Of a stretch of DNA of 64,000 bases, positions 44,080-51,674 are shown piece after piece (position 1 is the stretch's first letter; the number at the start of each line of letters is the position of its first letter). The notes beneath the pieces are model-generated. The model did no database searches and was not told the DNA's origin. It was given only the letters and a program-made list of their open reading frames with translations. The position numbers and the translations under genes are program-made. Source of the stretch: Actinocatenispora sp036503555 (GTDB lineage: Bacteria > Actinomycetota > Actinomycetes > Mycobacteriales > Micromonosporaceae); NCBI GenBank assembly GCA_036503555.1, contig DASXWQ010000072.1, forward strand, positions 5,641 through 69,640. Direction: 5' to 3'.

Positions 44080-44287
44080 CTACGTAATCGCGGGCAGTTG
44101 GTGCGCTGGTTGCAGTACGGTGAGCCCCGCCATGACACCGTCGGCGTCCTCGGTGGCGTCATGGGCCGGACAGCTGCAGTTTGTCGTGTCGAGCTGGTGA
44201 CCACCGGGCTGGGTCGGTGCCTGGCGTGGTCACCGCTTCCAGATCGAACGGGACGACGGGAGATACCGCGGTCTTCGTGAAGGATGC

Positions 44288-45451
44288 TTACGGCCGGCTC
44301 GCCGATCCGCGTCCTGTCCGGCGCACCCCGAATCGGAAGCGGGGTGGTGCGGTGATGGCGCCCAGCAGCGGGTGCTCGTCGAGCAGGCGGAGCGGGGCTG
44401 CCAGGTTGGGCAGTAACTCCAGCAGGTGGGCGGCGGCGGTGTTGACGAAGCGGGCGCCCACGCAGGCGCCGGGGCCGGTGCCGTACGGCAGGTACCCGTC
44501 GCGGTAGCCGGCGGGCGGGTCGGACCAGCGCTCCGGCCGGTAGTCGTCGGGGTCCGGCCAGACGGCCCGGGACCGGTGCATTACGAACGTGCACACCAGC
44601 AGGTGGTCGCCGGGGCGTACCCGGATGTGGTCCAGTTCCACGGTGTCGCGGGCCTGGCGGTGCAGCATCCAGGCCACCGGCCACAGCCGCAGCGCCTCCC
44701 GTACCCGGTCCGCGGCTGGCGCGGTGGGTGTGGCGGCCGGCAGGACGGTGCCGGCGGCCAGGCCGGGTCGCCAGCCGCGGTCGAGAAGCACCGTCCAGGA
44801 CAGCGCCATCGCGGCGGCCCGGCACACCGCGCCGAGCGCCCCGTGCAGCGCCAGCGCCGCGGTCTGCGGGTCGTCGAAGCGTTCGGTCAGCGCCGCCGGG
44901 AAGGCGCTCGCCGGTGTGGCGGACCGCCGGGTCAGGTAGCCCTGGAGCGCCGCGTTCGCCCGGCTGACGGCGAACCGTCGGCGCAGCGCCGCGCCGCGCC
45001 CCGGGGTCCGGTCCAGCGCGGACGACCGGGCCAGGGCCGCCGCGACGGCACGGAACACGGCTGGAGGCGCCCCGGGCAGCAGCGCGCCGCCGAACCGGTG
45101 CAGGTACAGCCGGGACGCCTCGTCGGGCCAGCACGAGCCGGCCGCCCCCGAGATGACGCCGGCCCCGCGCGCATCCACCGCGCTGTCCAGGGCGGTGGTG
45201 AGGGCGGTGAGTACCGAACGGGTGTCCGGTTGCCCGGGGACCCAGCCGGGTACGGCGCCGAACGGCGCAGAGACGGCCTCGAACGGCTCACGCGTGCTGG
45301 CCAGGATGCGGCGGCCCAGCGCCGGATCGGTCACCACGTAGCGGTCCGCGGCCAGCCGCCGTACCGGCGGGTCGGCCGGGTCGGCGGCCCAGGACAGCAT
45401 GACCGGCAACGGGTCGTGGGCGAAGCCGGGATCGACGAGCGGTACGGGCAT
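44288..45451 (-). CDS. Cytochrome P450, probable RiPP cross-linking enzyme
   Basis: The 387-residue protein has the K-helix ExxR (EALRLWP, about residue 250), the PERW segment DDYRPERWSDPPAG and the heme-thiolate loop LPYGTGPGACVGARF (Cys near residue 340), with Tyr replacing the usual Phe at the start of the loop. The I-helix region (ALHGALGAVCRAAAMALSW) lacks the common AGxxT, as in many peptide-modifying P450s that do not hydroxylate. ATG 45451 has GGAG ten bases upstream and fits the P450 N-terminus; the open frame extends further but is noncoding. It follows a 28-codon aromatic-tailed ORF by 65 bases, suggesting it forms aryl-aryl links in that peptide. Confidence 0.85.
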   Translation of the reverse strand: MPVPLVDPGFAHDPLPVMLSWAADPADPPVRRLAADRYVVTDPALGRRILASTREPFEAVSAPFGAVPGWVPGQPDTRSVLTALTTALDSAVDARGAGVISGAAGSCWPDEASRLYLHRFGGALLPGAPPAVFRAVAAALARSSALDRTPGRGAALRRRFAVSRANAALQGYLTRRSATPASAFPAALTERFDDPQTAALALHGALGAVCRAAAMALSWTVLLDRGWRPGLAAGTVLPAATPTAPAADRVREALRLWPVAWMLHRQARDTVELDHIRVRPGDHLLVCTFVMHRSRAVWPDPDDYRPERWSDPPAGYRDGYLPYGTGPGACVGARFVNTAAAHLLELLPNLAAPLRLLDEHPLLGAITAPPRFRFGVRRTGRGSASRP

Positions 45452-45516
45452 CGCGGGCACTCCGGGGGTGGGGACCGGACCTGTCCCGGATGGGACGGGT
45501 CCGGTCGGGCTGCCGG

Positions 45517-45603
45517 TCAGTAGACGACGTAGTAGATCTGCCACGTCGAGTCCGTCCCCCGGGTGCTCGGGCGGCGGCGCAGGAAGAAACGCAGTGTGCG
45601 CAC
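45517..45603 (-). CDS. Putative RiPP precursor peptide with aromatic C-terminus
   Basis: A 28-codon ORF reads VRTLRFFLRRRPSTRG followed by TDSTWQIYYVVY and a stop. GTG 45603 is preferred because AAGGAGG ends 8 bases upstream; the ATG at 45609 is only 2 bases from it. A basic N-terminal leader, then a short polar spacer and a C-terminal Trp/Tyr-rich core, with a P450 gene immediately downstream, is the layout of atropopeptide (tryptorubin), cittilin and biarylitide precursors. One Trp and three Tyr in the last eight residues offer cross-linking sites. The core WQIYYVVY is not one I know. Confidence 0.68.
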   Translation of the reverse strand: MRTLRFFLRRRPSTRGTDSTWQIYYVVY

Positions 45604-46135
45604 GGTCATCACCTCCTTCTGGAGGCTGACCGTAAACGCTGTTCGGCCCGTATTGCCCGGGCCGCAACCGATCCGTGAGCCCGCTGTCACGCCGGCCCGC
45701 CGCTGACAGCGAACGTGCCGAGCAGTAGGCGGGCGGCCTCGTGCCGGGCGCGGGCCAGTGCCCGGCGACCGGCTCGCGTACCGGCCGGCGAACACCGCCG
45801 CCACCACCGCCAGGCGCTCCGCGGGCGACGACTGCACGCAGGCGACGACCTGCGCCGAGGCCGACCCTACGCGGGCTGTCAACGCGGCCACCGCACGACA
45901 GCCCGCTCACGGATCCGTTGCGGTGGCAGGCCACCCACCGGAACCGCTCCCATGCTCCGGAACATCAGCGTCGACGAAGGGAGCGGGCCATGAGCCGCGA
46001 CAACTGAGGGACGAGAGACCGCCCCGCGTGGAAGGAGGCCCGCGATGGCGTTCAACAGGGAATGGTGACCGGTCCGGCCGGCGGGGGAGCGATTCCTTCC
46101 GTCGGCCGGTATCCACGGCACGGCGGGGAGGGTGC
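45604..46135. other. Regulatory region between the precursor and the exporter
   Basis: This 532-base interval separates the minus-strand precursor/P450 pair from the plus-strand MFS gene and should hold both promoters, but no clear -35/-10 pair was recognised. On the plus strand there are two very short ORFs with good binding sites: MSRDN at 45990 (after GAAGGGAG) and MAFNREW at 46045 (after GAAGGAGG). Confidence 0.5.
46045..46068 (+). CDS. Seven-codon micro-ORF MAFNREW
   Basis: ATG 46045 is preceded by GAAGGAGG at an ideal spacing of six bases and encodes MAFNREW, ending TGA at 46066-46068. It lies 67 bases before the MFS exporter start. It may be a leader peptide that attenuates the exporter gene, or a minimal precursor of the biarylitide kind, whose known precursors can be as short as five residues. 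The strong binding site is the only direct support. Confidence 0.35.
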   Translation: MAFNREW

Positions 46136-47419
46136 ATGGCGGTAGCGGCCCGGGCCGGCTTCGGCCGCGCCTTCGAGGTACCCAGCTTCCGTGCACTGTG
46201 GACAGCCACGGTGCAGTCCCAGTTCGGCAATCAGCTGGCCCGCCTGGCGCTGGCGGTGCTCGTGTTCGACCGGACCTCCTCGCCGGTGCTGACCGCGCTG
46301 ACCTACGCGTTGACGTTCCTGCCGCCGATGGTGGCCGCGCCGCTGCTGACCGGTCTGGCCGACCGCCATTCCCGGCGTACCGTGCTGGTGGCCGCGGACC
46401 TGGTCCGGGCGGCACTGATCGGCCTCACCGCGTTACCGGGCCTGCCGCTGCCGGCGGTCGGGGTGCTGGTCACCCTGACCGCCTGCGTACACCCGCTCTA
46501 CTCGTCGGCCAGCGGCGCCGCGTTGCCGGCGCTGCTGCCGGGCGACCGCTACCCGGTCGGTGCCGGCGTACTCGCGATGACCGACATGGTCACCCAGATC
46601 GCGGGCTTCGGCCTGGGTGGTGTGGCGCTGGACTGGCTGGGCGGTCCGCGCGGCTTCCTGGCGCTGGACGCCGCGACCTTCGCGCTGTCGGCCTTGTTGC
46701 TGCGTACCGGCCTGCCGCCGCTGCGCCCCGCGCCGCCGGAGTCGCCCGGCGTCGAGACCGCGCGCGGTGGGCAGTGGGCGGCGCTGCGCATGGTGCTGAC
46801 CGACCGGCGCTTGGCGGTGCCGGCCGGAATGGTGTGGCTGTACGGGTTGTTCCTGGCGCCGGAAGCGCTCGCCGTGCCGTTCACCCACCAGATCGGGGCC
46901 GGCGCCGGCGCCACCGGGTGGCTGATGGCCGCGGACCCGGTCGGGGCGCTGGTGGGCACGCTGCTGCTGACCCGGGTGGTACCGCAGCGGTGGTGGCCGG
47001 CGCTGCTGGCACCCCTGGTGGTGGCCACCGGCGTGCCGCTGGTGCTCAGCGCGCTGGCACCGACGCTGCCGGTGGCCCTGGTGCTGTGGCCGCTCACCGG
47101 CGTACTCACCTGCTACATCACGATCGCGCAGGTCACGTACGTGCGGCGGGTGCCGGACGACCGCCGGGGCCGGGCTGCCGGCGTCGCCTCAGCCGGTCTC
47201 CAGACCGCGCAGGGTGTCGGCGTACTGCTCGCCGGTGCGCTGGCGGAGCTGATGGCCCCGTCCACCGCCATCGGTGTCTGCGCCGCCGCCGGCGTCCTTC
47301 TGGCCGTCGTCCTGGCCACGGCCCTGCCCCGCGACGCCGCACGCCGTGACGGGACACCGGTGGCGGGCTTCGGCGAGCCAACCGCGTCGGATGACGGGGC
47401 GGTCACGAAGCCCCGGTAA
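46136..47419 (+). CDS. MFS transporter, likely exporter of the P450-modified peptide
   Basis: The 427-residue protein has 12 predicted helices with FGRAFEVPSFRALWTATVQS, the motif-A-like LTGLADRHSRRTVLVAADLV, and VTYVRRVPDDRRGRAAGVAS in the C-terminal half. It is an MFS_3-type exporter with no specific substrate signature. ATG 46136 follows GGGGAGGGTGC. It is divergent from the precursor and P450 genes, sharing their promoter region, and is therefore the best candidate to export their product. The C-terminal tail is hydrophilic. Confidence 0.85.
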   Translation: MAVAARAGFGRAFEVPSFRALWTATVQSQFGNQLARLALAVLVFDRTSSPVLTALTYALTFLPPMVAAPLLTGLADRHSRRTVLVAADLVRAALIGLTALPGLPLPAVGVLVTLTACVHPLYSSASGAALPALLPGDRYPVGAGVLAMTDMVTQIAGFGLGGVALDWLGGPRGFLALDAATFALSALLLRTGLPPLRPAPPESPGVETARGGQWAALRMVLTDRRLAVPAGMVWLYGLFLAPEALAVPFTHQIGAGAGATGWLMAADPVGALVGTLLLTRVVPQRWWPALLAPLVVATGVPLVLSALAPTLPVALVLWPLTGVLTCYITIAQVTYVRRVPDDRRGRAAGVASAGLQTAQGVGVLLAGALAELMAPSTAIGVCAAAGVLLAVVLATALPRDAARRDGTPVAGFGEPTASDDGAVTKPR

Positions 47420-47482
47420 CCGGGTCGCGGCAGGGCAGGCCGATGCCGGGCTGACCGCCGGGGACGGCTCGCCGGCCGGTCG

Positions 47483-48052
47483 GTGGCGACGAAGCGGTCG
47501 TCGACCGCCTTTGTCGAAGCCCGAGCCATCTCCCCAGTCACGGTGCGACCGAGCCCTGCCGACGTCTGGAAGTCCGTGCAGGCCAACGTCGAGAAGGTCT
47601 TCGCCCGGCTGACCGGCCGCCGCGACGACCTGGCCGCTGCGGCGCGGAGCGGGCGGATCCGCGCCGCGGGGCGTACCGCTGGCGGACCTGCTCACCTCGT
47701 TCCGGATGGGCTACGACGAGGTGTGGGAGCAGATGATCGCGGTGTCGCGGATCCCACCCGCGGTCCCCGCCGACGGCATCGTCGACCTGTCCCACGTGAT
47801 GTTCCGGCTGCACAACCTGGTCGGTGACACGCTCATCCACGAGTACCGGGAGGAGGCGCAGCACATCCTGCTCAGCCGGGAACGGGAACGCGCCGCGCTG
47901 ATCAACGTGCTGCTGTCGGACACGACGAGCGTGGCCACCGTGGTCGAGATCGCCGGAATGCTGCGGCTGCCGCTGGACGGGCGGTCGTCGTGGTGGCCGC
48001 CGCGACACAGCTCGGCCAGGACCCTCTCCCTTGGGTCGACTCGTACCCGACG
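47483..48052 (+). pseudogene. PucR-type regulator, N-terminal part with frameshifts
   Basis: One frame reads ADVWKSVQANVEKVFARLTG to about 47650. The next continues LADLLTSFRMGYDEVWEQMI, DLSHVMFRLHNLVGDTLIHE and YREEAQHILLSRERERAALI to about 47980. A third gives VVAAATQLGQDPLPWVDSYP. These are consecutive parts of the N-terminal domain of actinomycete PucR-like regulators, in three frames. The C-terminal helix-turn-helix is missing; the sequence instead enters a 15-bp tandem repeat. It follows the exporter gene and may once have regulated the peptide cluster. Confidence 0.72.
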
Positions 48053-48127
48053 CGGCGGTTCGGGGTGCGACGGTTCGGGGCTCGGCAGTTCGGAGTGGGC
48101 TGGTTCGGTGTGGGGCAGTACGGGGTG
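48053..48127. repeat. Five tandem imperfect 15-bp repeats
   Basis: Units are CGGCGGTTCGGGGTG, CGACGGTTCGGGGCT, CGGCAGTTCGGAGTG, GGCTGGTTCGGTGTG and GGGCAGTACGGGGTG. In the last PucR frame they encode the pentapeptides RRFGV, RRFGA, RQFGV, GWFGV and GQYGV. The repeat has probably expanded inside a dead gene. Confidence 0.75.
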
Positions 48128-48139
48128 GTGTGGGGTGGG

Positions 48140-48380
48140 GCGGCGGCCGGAGGCCGGATGCGAGCGCCGCGGCGAGTTCCGGGCCGTGCCGGCCGGCGCA
48201 GGTCACGGCTCGGGCCCCCGCGGCCAGGGCACCGCCCGCCATGTACGGGCTGTCCGCGCCGACCACCACCACCGCGGTACGCGGGTTGTGGTCGAGGACC
48301 CGCCGCACGAACACCATGCAGTGCCGCCGGACGGTGGCGCGGATCTGGGGGTAGCGATGATCTTCGATGTGCATGCTCAT
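48140..48380 (-). pseudogene. Possible receiver-like protein fragment
   Basis: The minus strand reads MSMHIEDHRYPQIRATVRRH, then RRVLDHNPRTAVVVVGADSP and YMAGGALAAGARAVTCAGRH with GPELAAALASGL. The alternation of VVVVG and GGALAAGARA resembles the second half of a receiver or Rossmann-like domain. It then runs into the antisense of the tandem repeat. It overlaps the start of the amidohydrolase gene and cannot be a complete gene. Confidence 0.25.
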
Positions 48381-49136
48381 GTCATGGTGCACGGCGCGGC
48401 ACAGCAGGCCCGCGAGCGGGCGGCCGGGGTCACCCGCTCCGTGCTGCTGGGTACCCGCGTCCATCTCGAGGCGGCGGCGACCCTGGCCGAGGTCAGGGCC
48501 GAGTTCGACCGGCTGGGCGAGGTGATCGGCGGCACCGCCGTCGCCCTCGACACATACCACGCGGTGCAGGCGGAGCTGCGTGACCGGCTGGCCGAGCAAC
48601 CGCAGCGGTACGTCGGCTTCGCTGGCGCGCCGATCGGCCTGCCCGCCGACGAGCAGGTCGAGGTGCTGGCGGCGGCGCTCGACGGCATGGTTGGCATCGG
48701 GGAGCTGACCCCGCCGCCCGACCGGGCGGAGCTGATCGAGCCGGCACTCACCGTCGCCGCCGACCACGGCGGGCTGCCCGTCCTGGTGCACGGCTTCGCC
48801 CCGACCACCGCGCGTGACCTGGCGACCTACGCACGCCTCGCCACCCGGTACGCGGGCGTGCCGGTCATCGTCGGCGCGTTCGGCGGCCTCAACTGGCCGA
48901 CGCTGCTCGACCTCGCGCTCGCCACCCCCAACCTGTACCTGGATCTCGCCAGCGCCATCCAGGTCTTCGGGGTCCGCGCCGCCGTCACCGCCCTGCCGGA
49001 ACGCTGCCTGTTCGGCTCGAACACGCCGTACGGCGACGTGGTGGCCGCCCGGCACACCGTCGAGGCCGCGGTGACCGACCCCGCCGTACGGGCGCTGGTG
49101 TTCGGCGGCAACCTCACCGCGCTGATCAAGGAGTAG
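48357..49136 (+). CDS. Amidohydrolase-family (TIM-barrel) hydrolase
   Basis: The 259-residue protein starts MIFDVHAHVMVHGAAQQARE with the metal-binding HxH at the end of the first strand. It continues with VGFAGAPIGLPADEQVEVLA, LPVLVHGFAPTTARDLATYA and VIVGAFGGLNWPTLLDLALA, and ends with RCLFGSNTPYGDVVAARHTV, which matches the conserved FGSD position but has Asn in place of the catalytic Asp. It belongs to the amidohydrolase-2 group, which includes decarboxylases and lactonases. With the Asp replaced, activity is uncertain. Its stop is followed two bases later by a broken SDR gene. Confidence 0.78.
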   Translation: MIFDVHAHVMVHGAAQQARERAAGVTRSVLLGTRVHLEAAATLAEVRAEFDRLGEVIGGTAVALDTYHAVQAELRDRLAEQPQRYVGFAGAPIGLPADEQVEVLAAALDGMVGIGELTPPPDRAELIEPALTVAADHGGLPVLVHGFAPTTARDLATYARLATRYAGVPVIVGAFGGLNWPTLLDLALATPNLYLDLASAIQVFGVRAAVTALPERCLFGSNTPYGDVVAARHTVEAAVTDPAVRALVFGGNLTALIKE

Positions 49137-49138
49137 CA

Positions 49139-49249
49139 ATGGCAGGAACGATCGTGCTCGGCGTCGGGCCGGGGATCGGCATGGCCGTGGCCCCATCAAC
49201 CCAGCGCCGAGACCCGCCAACTCGTCGAACAGCTCCAGGCCGGGTAAGA
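49139..49249 (+). pseudogene. SDR-type gene with internal deletion
   Basis: ATG 49139 opens AGTIVLGVGPGIGMAVA, the nucleotide-binding start of a short-chain dehydrogenase (GxGPGIG). The next bases fall in another frame and read SAETRQLVEQLQAG before a stop near 49249, which looks like the C-terminal end of a Rossmann-fold protein. Nearly all of the middle is missing. It was once the next gene of the amidohydrolase operon. Confidence 0.6.
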
Positions 49250-49572
49250 GGTCCGTACCACAGTGATCTTGGGGCTTACTGGTGTTGGTCTTGGCCGTTG
49301 GATCTAGGTCGTGCGGAAGGGAGCAGCCGCATTGGATCGTGTCGGATGGTCGTTCAGCTGAGCAGGTCCGAAACGATGCTCGACGGTGTGGGGCCGACAT
49401 CGCCGCTCCCGTCGCATCGTTCACGCTCGCCGGCATCACCTCACCGAGGCGCCGCATCCGGTCGCCACGCGGATACCGCACTATCGCTGCGATTAATTAC
49501 TTTCGTACACGTTGCTGCGGCAGTCGTGACAAGGGCACGGATCGGATATGGCCGGGTCACTCTGGCTCCGCC
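49250..49572. other. Noncoding stretch left of an IS-like terminus
   Basis: These 323 bases have lower GC than the flanks and no convincing coding frame. No transposase sequence was recognised. Because an IS5-type end closes the interval on the right, it may be the worn interior of an insertion sequence. Confidence 0.45.
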
Positions 49573-49592
49573 GACTTACAGGACAGGCCCTA
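49573..49592 (-). mobile_element. IS5-type terminus abutting a stop codon
   Basis: Read on the minus strand the sequence is CTAGGGCCTGTCCTGTAAGT. It matches the left end of the IS5 remnant at 28797 (CTAGGGCGTGTCCTGTAAGG) at 18 of 20 positions, counting the flanking CTAG. Here too CTAG supplies the TAG stop codon of the adjacent gene. It is the only visible part of this element. Confidence 0.6.
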
Positions 49593-50516
49593 GTGCGTGA
49601 GGACGAGCTTGCCGCGGACACGACCGGACTCGCTGCGCCGATGCGCCTCGGCGGCGTCCGTCCACGGCATGGTGTCGGCCACGTTCACCCGCAGGGTGCC
49701 GGCGGCGACGAGGTCCAACAGGGCCGCGAGATCGGCGCCGGACGGGTGCATCGGAAACTCCGTGTACCGTCGGCCCCGCGCGGCGGCGATCTCCGGTGTG
49801 ACCAGCCGGGCCGAGCCCGAGCCGCTGACGGAGACGAGAATTCCGTTGGGGCGCAACACATCCAGCGAACGTGGCCCGTAGTCGCCGCCGACCATGTCGA
49901 GCACGGCGTGCGCGTCGCGCACCGCGGTGGCGAAGTCCGTCGAGCGGTGGTCGACGACCTCGTCGGCGCCGAGACCACGCAGGAAGTCGCGGTTGGCCGC
50001 GCCGGCGGTCCCGATGACGTACCCGCCGCGGTGCTTGGCGATCTGCACCGCAAGGTGACCGACCCCGCCGGCCGCCGCGTGTACCAGGACCCGGTCGCCG
50101 GCGCGGATCTGTGCCGCCTCGGTGAGCGCCTGCCAGGCGGTCAGTCCGGCGACGGGCAGCGCGGCGGCGGTGACGTGGTCGACGCCGGGCGGCTTGGCGG
50201 CGAGCGCGTCGACGGCGACCACGACGTGCTGCGCGTACCCGCCGCCCATCGGGGCGCCGACGACCTCGTCGCCGGGCCGGAACGCGGTCACGCCCGGACC
50301 GACCCGTTCGACCACACCGGACACGTCCAGGCCGAGCGTCAGCGGGGGTGGCCCGTACCGCGGGACGAGGCCGGAGCGGATCTTCCAGTCGGCCGGGTTG
50401 ACGCCGCTCGCGACGACCCGGACCAGCGCCTGTCCGGGTCCGGGCTCGGGGGTCGGCGCCTCGTCACGTTCGAGTACCTCCGGACCGCCGAAGGTGTGCA
50501 CGCGGATGGCACGCAT
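49590..50516 (-). CDS. Zinc-independent NADP-dependent quinone oxidoreductase-like protein
   Basis: The 308-residue MDR-superfamily protein begins RAIRVHTFGGPEVLERDEAP. It has the substrate-domain motif VASGVNPADWKIRSG, the nucleotide motif VLVHAAAGGVGHLAVQIAKH (A-A-G-G-V-G) and the C-terminal GRVRGKLVLTH. The structural and catalytic zinc cysteines of alcohol dehydrogenases are absent, so it fits the QOR/zeta-crystallin group. It is divergent from an HxlR regulator, a common pairing in which HxlR senses electrophiles or quinones and controls the reductase. Confidence 0.9.
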   Translation of the reverse strand: MRAIRVHTFGGPEVLERDEAPTPEPGPGQALVRVVASGVNPADWKIRSGLVPRYGPPPLTLGLDVSGVVERVGPGVTAFRPGDEVVGAPMGGGYAQHVVVAVDALAAKPPGVDHVTAAALPVAGLTAWQALTEAAQIRAGDRVLVHAAAGGVGHLAVQIAKHRGGYVIGTAGAANRDFLRGLGADEVVDHRSTDFATAVRDAHAVLDMVGGDYGPRSLDVLRPNGILVSVSGSGSARLVTPEIAAARGRRYTEFPMHPSGADLAALLDLVAAGTLRVNVADTMPWTDAAEAHRRSESGRVRGKLVLTH

Positions 50517-50614
50517 CGCAGGTCGTTCTCCTTGGTGCGCAAGCGAAAGCCCGCCGAGTCGGGCACGGGCACGTCCGTCGACCATGGTGCCGCCGAGTGG
50601 TACGGCTTGTAAAT

Positions 50615-50641
50615 TAGGCACCCATTTGATATCTAGGTACC
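50615..50641. promoter_or_regulatory. Direct-repeat candidate operator for HxlR
   Basis: TAGGCACC (50615-50622) and TAGGTACC (50634-50641) lie 19 bp apart in an AT-rich region between the divergent oxidoreductase and HxlR genes. HxlR-family proteins often bind such short repeated sites in the shared promoter. Binding is inferred. Confidence 0.45.
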
Positions 50642-50643
50642 TC

Positions 50644-51033
50644 ATGGATACTGCTCCGTTCTTTCCCGCCGACTGCCCGAGCCGCACCGTGCTCGCGGTG
50701 CTCGCCAACAAGTGGGCGCTGTACGTGCTGGCCGCGCTGCGCGGCGGGCCGCGCCGGTTCAACGAGCTGCGCCGGATCCTCGACGGCGTGACGCAGAAGA
50801 TGCTCACCCAGACCCTGCGTGCGCTCGAACGCGACGGGCTGGTCCGCCGCGAGGTGTACCCCACGGTGCCGCTCCGGGTGGAGTACTCGCTGACCGAGCT
50901 CGGCGTCGGCGCGGGCGCGCTGACCTCGGCGATCGGCGACTGGTCGAAGCGGCACGCACGCGAGATCGTCGCCGCCCGCGCCGCGTACGACGAGCACGCC
51001 GACGCGGAACCGCGCCCCGTCCCGACCCACTGA
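50644..51033 (+). CDS. HxlR-family transcriptional regulator
   Basis: A 129-residue winged-helix protein with the HxlR core: CPSRTVLAVLANKWALYVLA, LRGGPRRFNELRRILDGVTQ, KMLTQTLRALERDGLVRREV and VEYSLTELG. The N-terminal Cys (residue 10) sits where redox-sensing members (YodB, HypR, QorR) carry their sensor cysteine. Together with the divergent quinone oxidoreductase this suggests a quinone- or electrophile-responsive repressor. Confidence 0.9.
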   Translation: MDTAPFFPADCPSRTVLAVLANKWALYVLAALRGGPRRFNELRRILDGVTQKMLTQTLRALERDGLVRREVYPTVPLRVEYSLTELGVGAGALTSAIGDWSKRHAREIVAARAAYDEHADAEPRPVPTH

Positions 51034-51262
51034 CGAGGCAATGGCGGTCCGGTAAAATCGGCGCGGCGATCGGTCGGGGATTCCAGTCTGTCTGCTCGGC
51101 TCGCGGAACTGACGAGGAGATCTGGACAGGTGATCATGCCAAAGCGGGACACGGCCCCCGACGCTCGACTCCGGGGCACGGGAGATCGATGACGACCCGC
51201 ACGCCCCGGCGCCGACGGGCCCACCGCGCGTCCGGAGACCGACCCAGCGCGGGTGGGCACTG

Positions 51263-51646
51263 ATGGCGCCGTCGCCGCGGGGCGGCACGGGGCCGCGGCC
51301 GGGCCATCGGGTACGCGGCTCGACGACCGGGCGTCCCCTCATGGCGGCGCTGGACCTGTTCGGGCGCCGCTGGGCGCTGCGCATCGTGTGGGAGCTGCGC
51401 GAGGGAAAACTGGGCTTTCGGCACCTTCAGGCGCGCTGCGACGACATGTCGTCCAGCGTGCTGCGGCAACGGCTGCGCGAGTTGGTCGAAGCCCGGGTCG
51501 TCGAGCAGGACGACGACGCCCAGTACCTGCTGACGGAGCTCGGCGCCGACGTCTACACGGCGTTGAAACCGCTGATCCGCTGGTCCCGGCGGTGGGCGGA
51601 CGAGGTCTCCGGCGCCGGCCCCGAAACCGACGCCCACGGCACCTGA
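51263..51646 (+). CDS. HxlR-family transcriptional regulator
   Basis: A 127-residue winged-helix protein with ALDLFGRRWALRIVWELREG, LGFRHLQARCDDMSSSVLRQ, RLRELVEARVVEQDDDAQYL and LTELGADVYTALKPL. The first 25 residues are a Pro/Arg-rich extension, so the real start could be the ATG at 51341. It is separated from the first HxlR gene by 229 bases and precedes proline dehydrogenase by 28 bases, suggesting a regulatory link with proline use. Confidence 0.85.
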   Translation: MAPSPRGGTGPRPGHRVRGSTTGRPLMAALDLFGRRWALRIVWELREGKLGFRHLQARCDDMSSSVLRQRLRELVEARVVEQDDDAQYLLTELGADVYTALKPLIRWSRRWADEVSGAGPETDAHGT

Positions 51647-51674
51647 CAGCCCGGCACGCTGGCACGATCGGAGC

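Noticed and set aside
45990..46007. Five-codon ORF MSRDN with a GAAGGGAG site
   Set aside because: It has a good binding site but no aromatic residue and no reason beyond the spacing to call it a gene.
47538..49481. 647-codon minus-strand frame across the PucR remnant and amidohydrolase
   Set aside because: Mostly antisense of the amidohydrolase; only a short receiver-like piece near 48140-48380 looks protein-like, and it is listed separately at low confidence.
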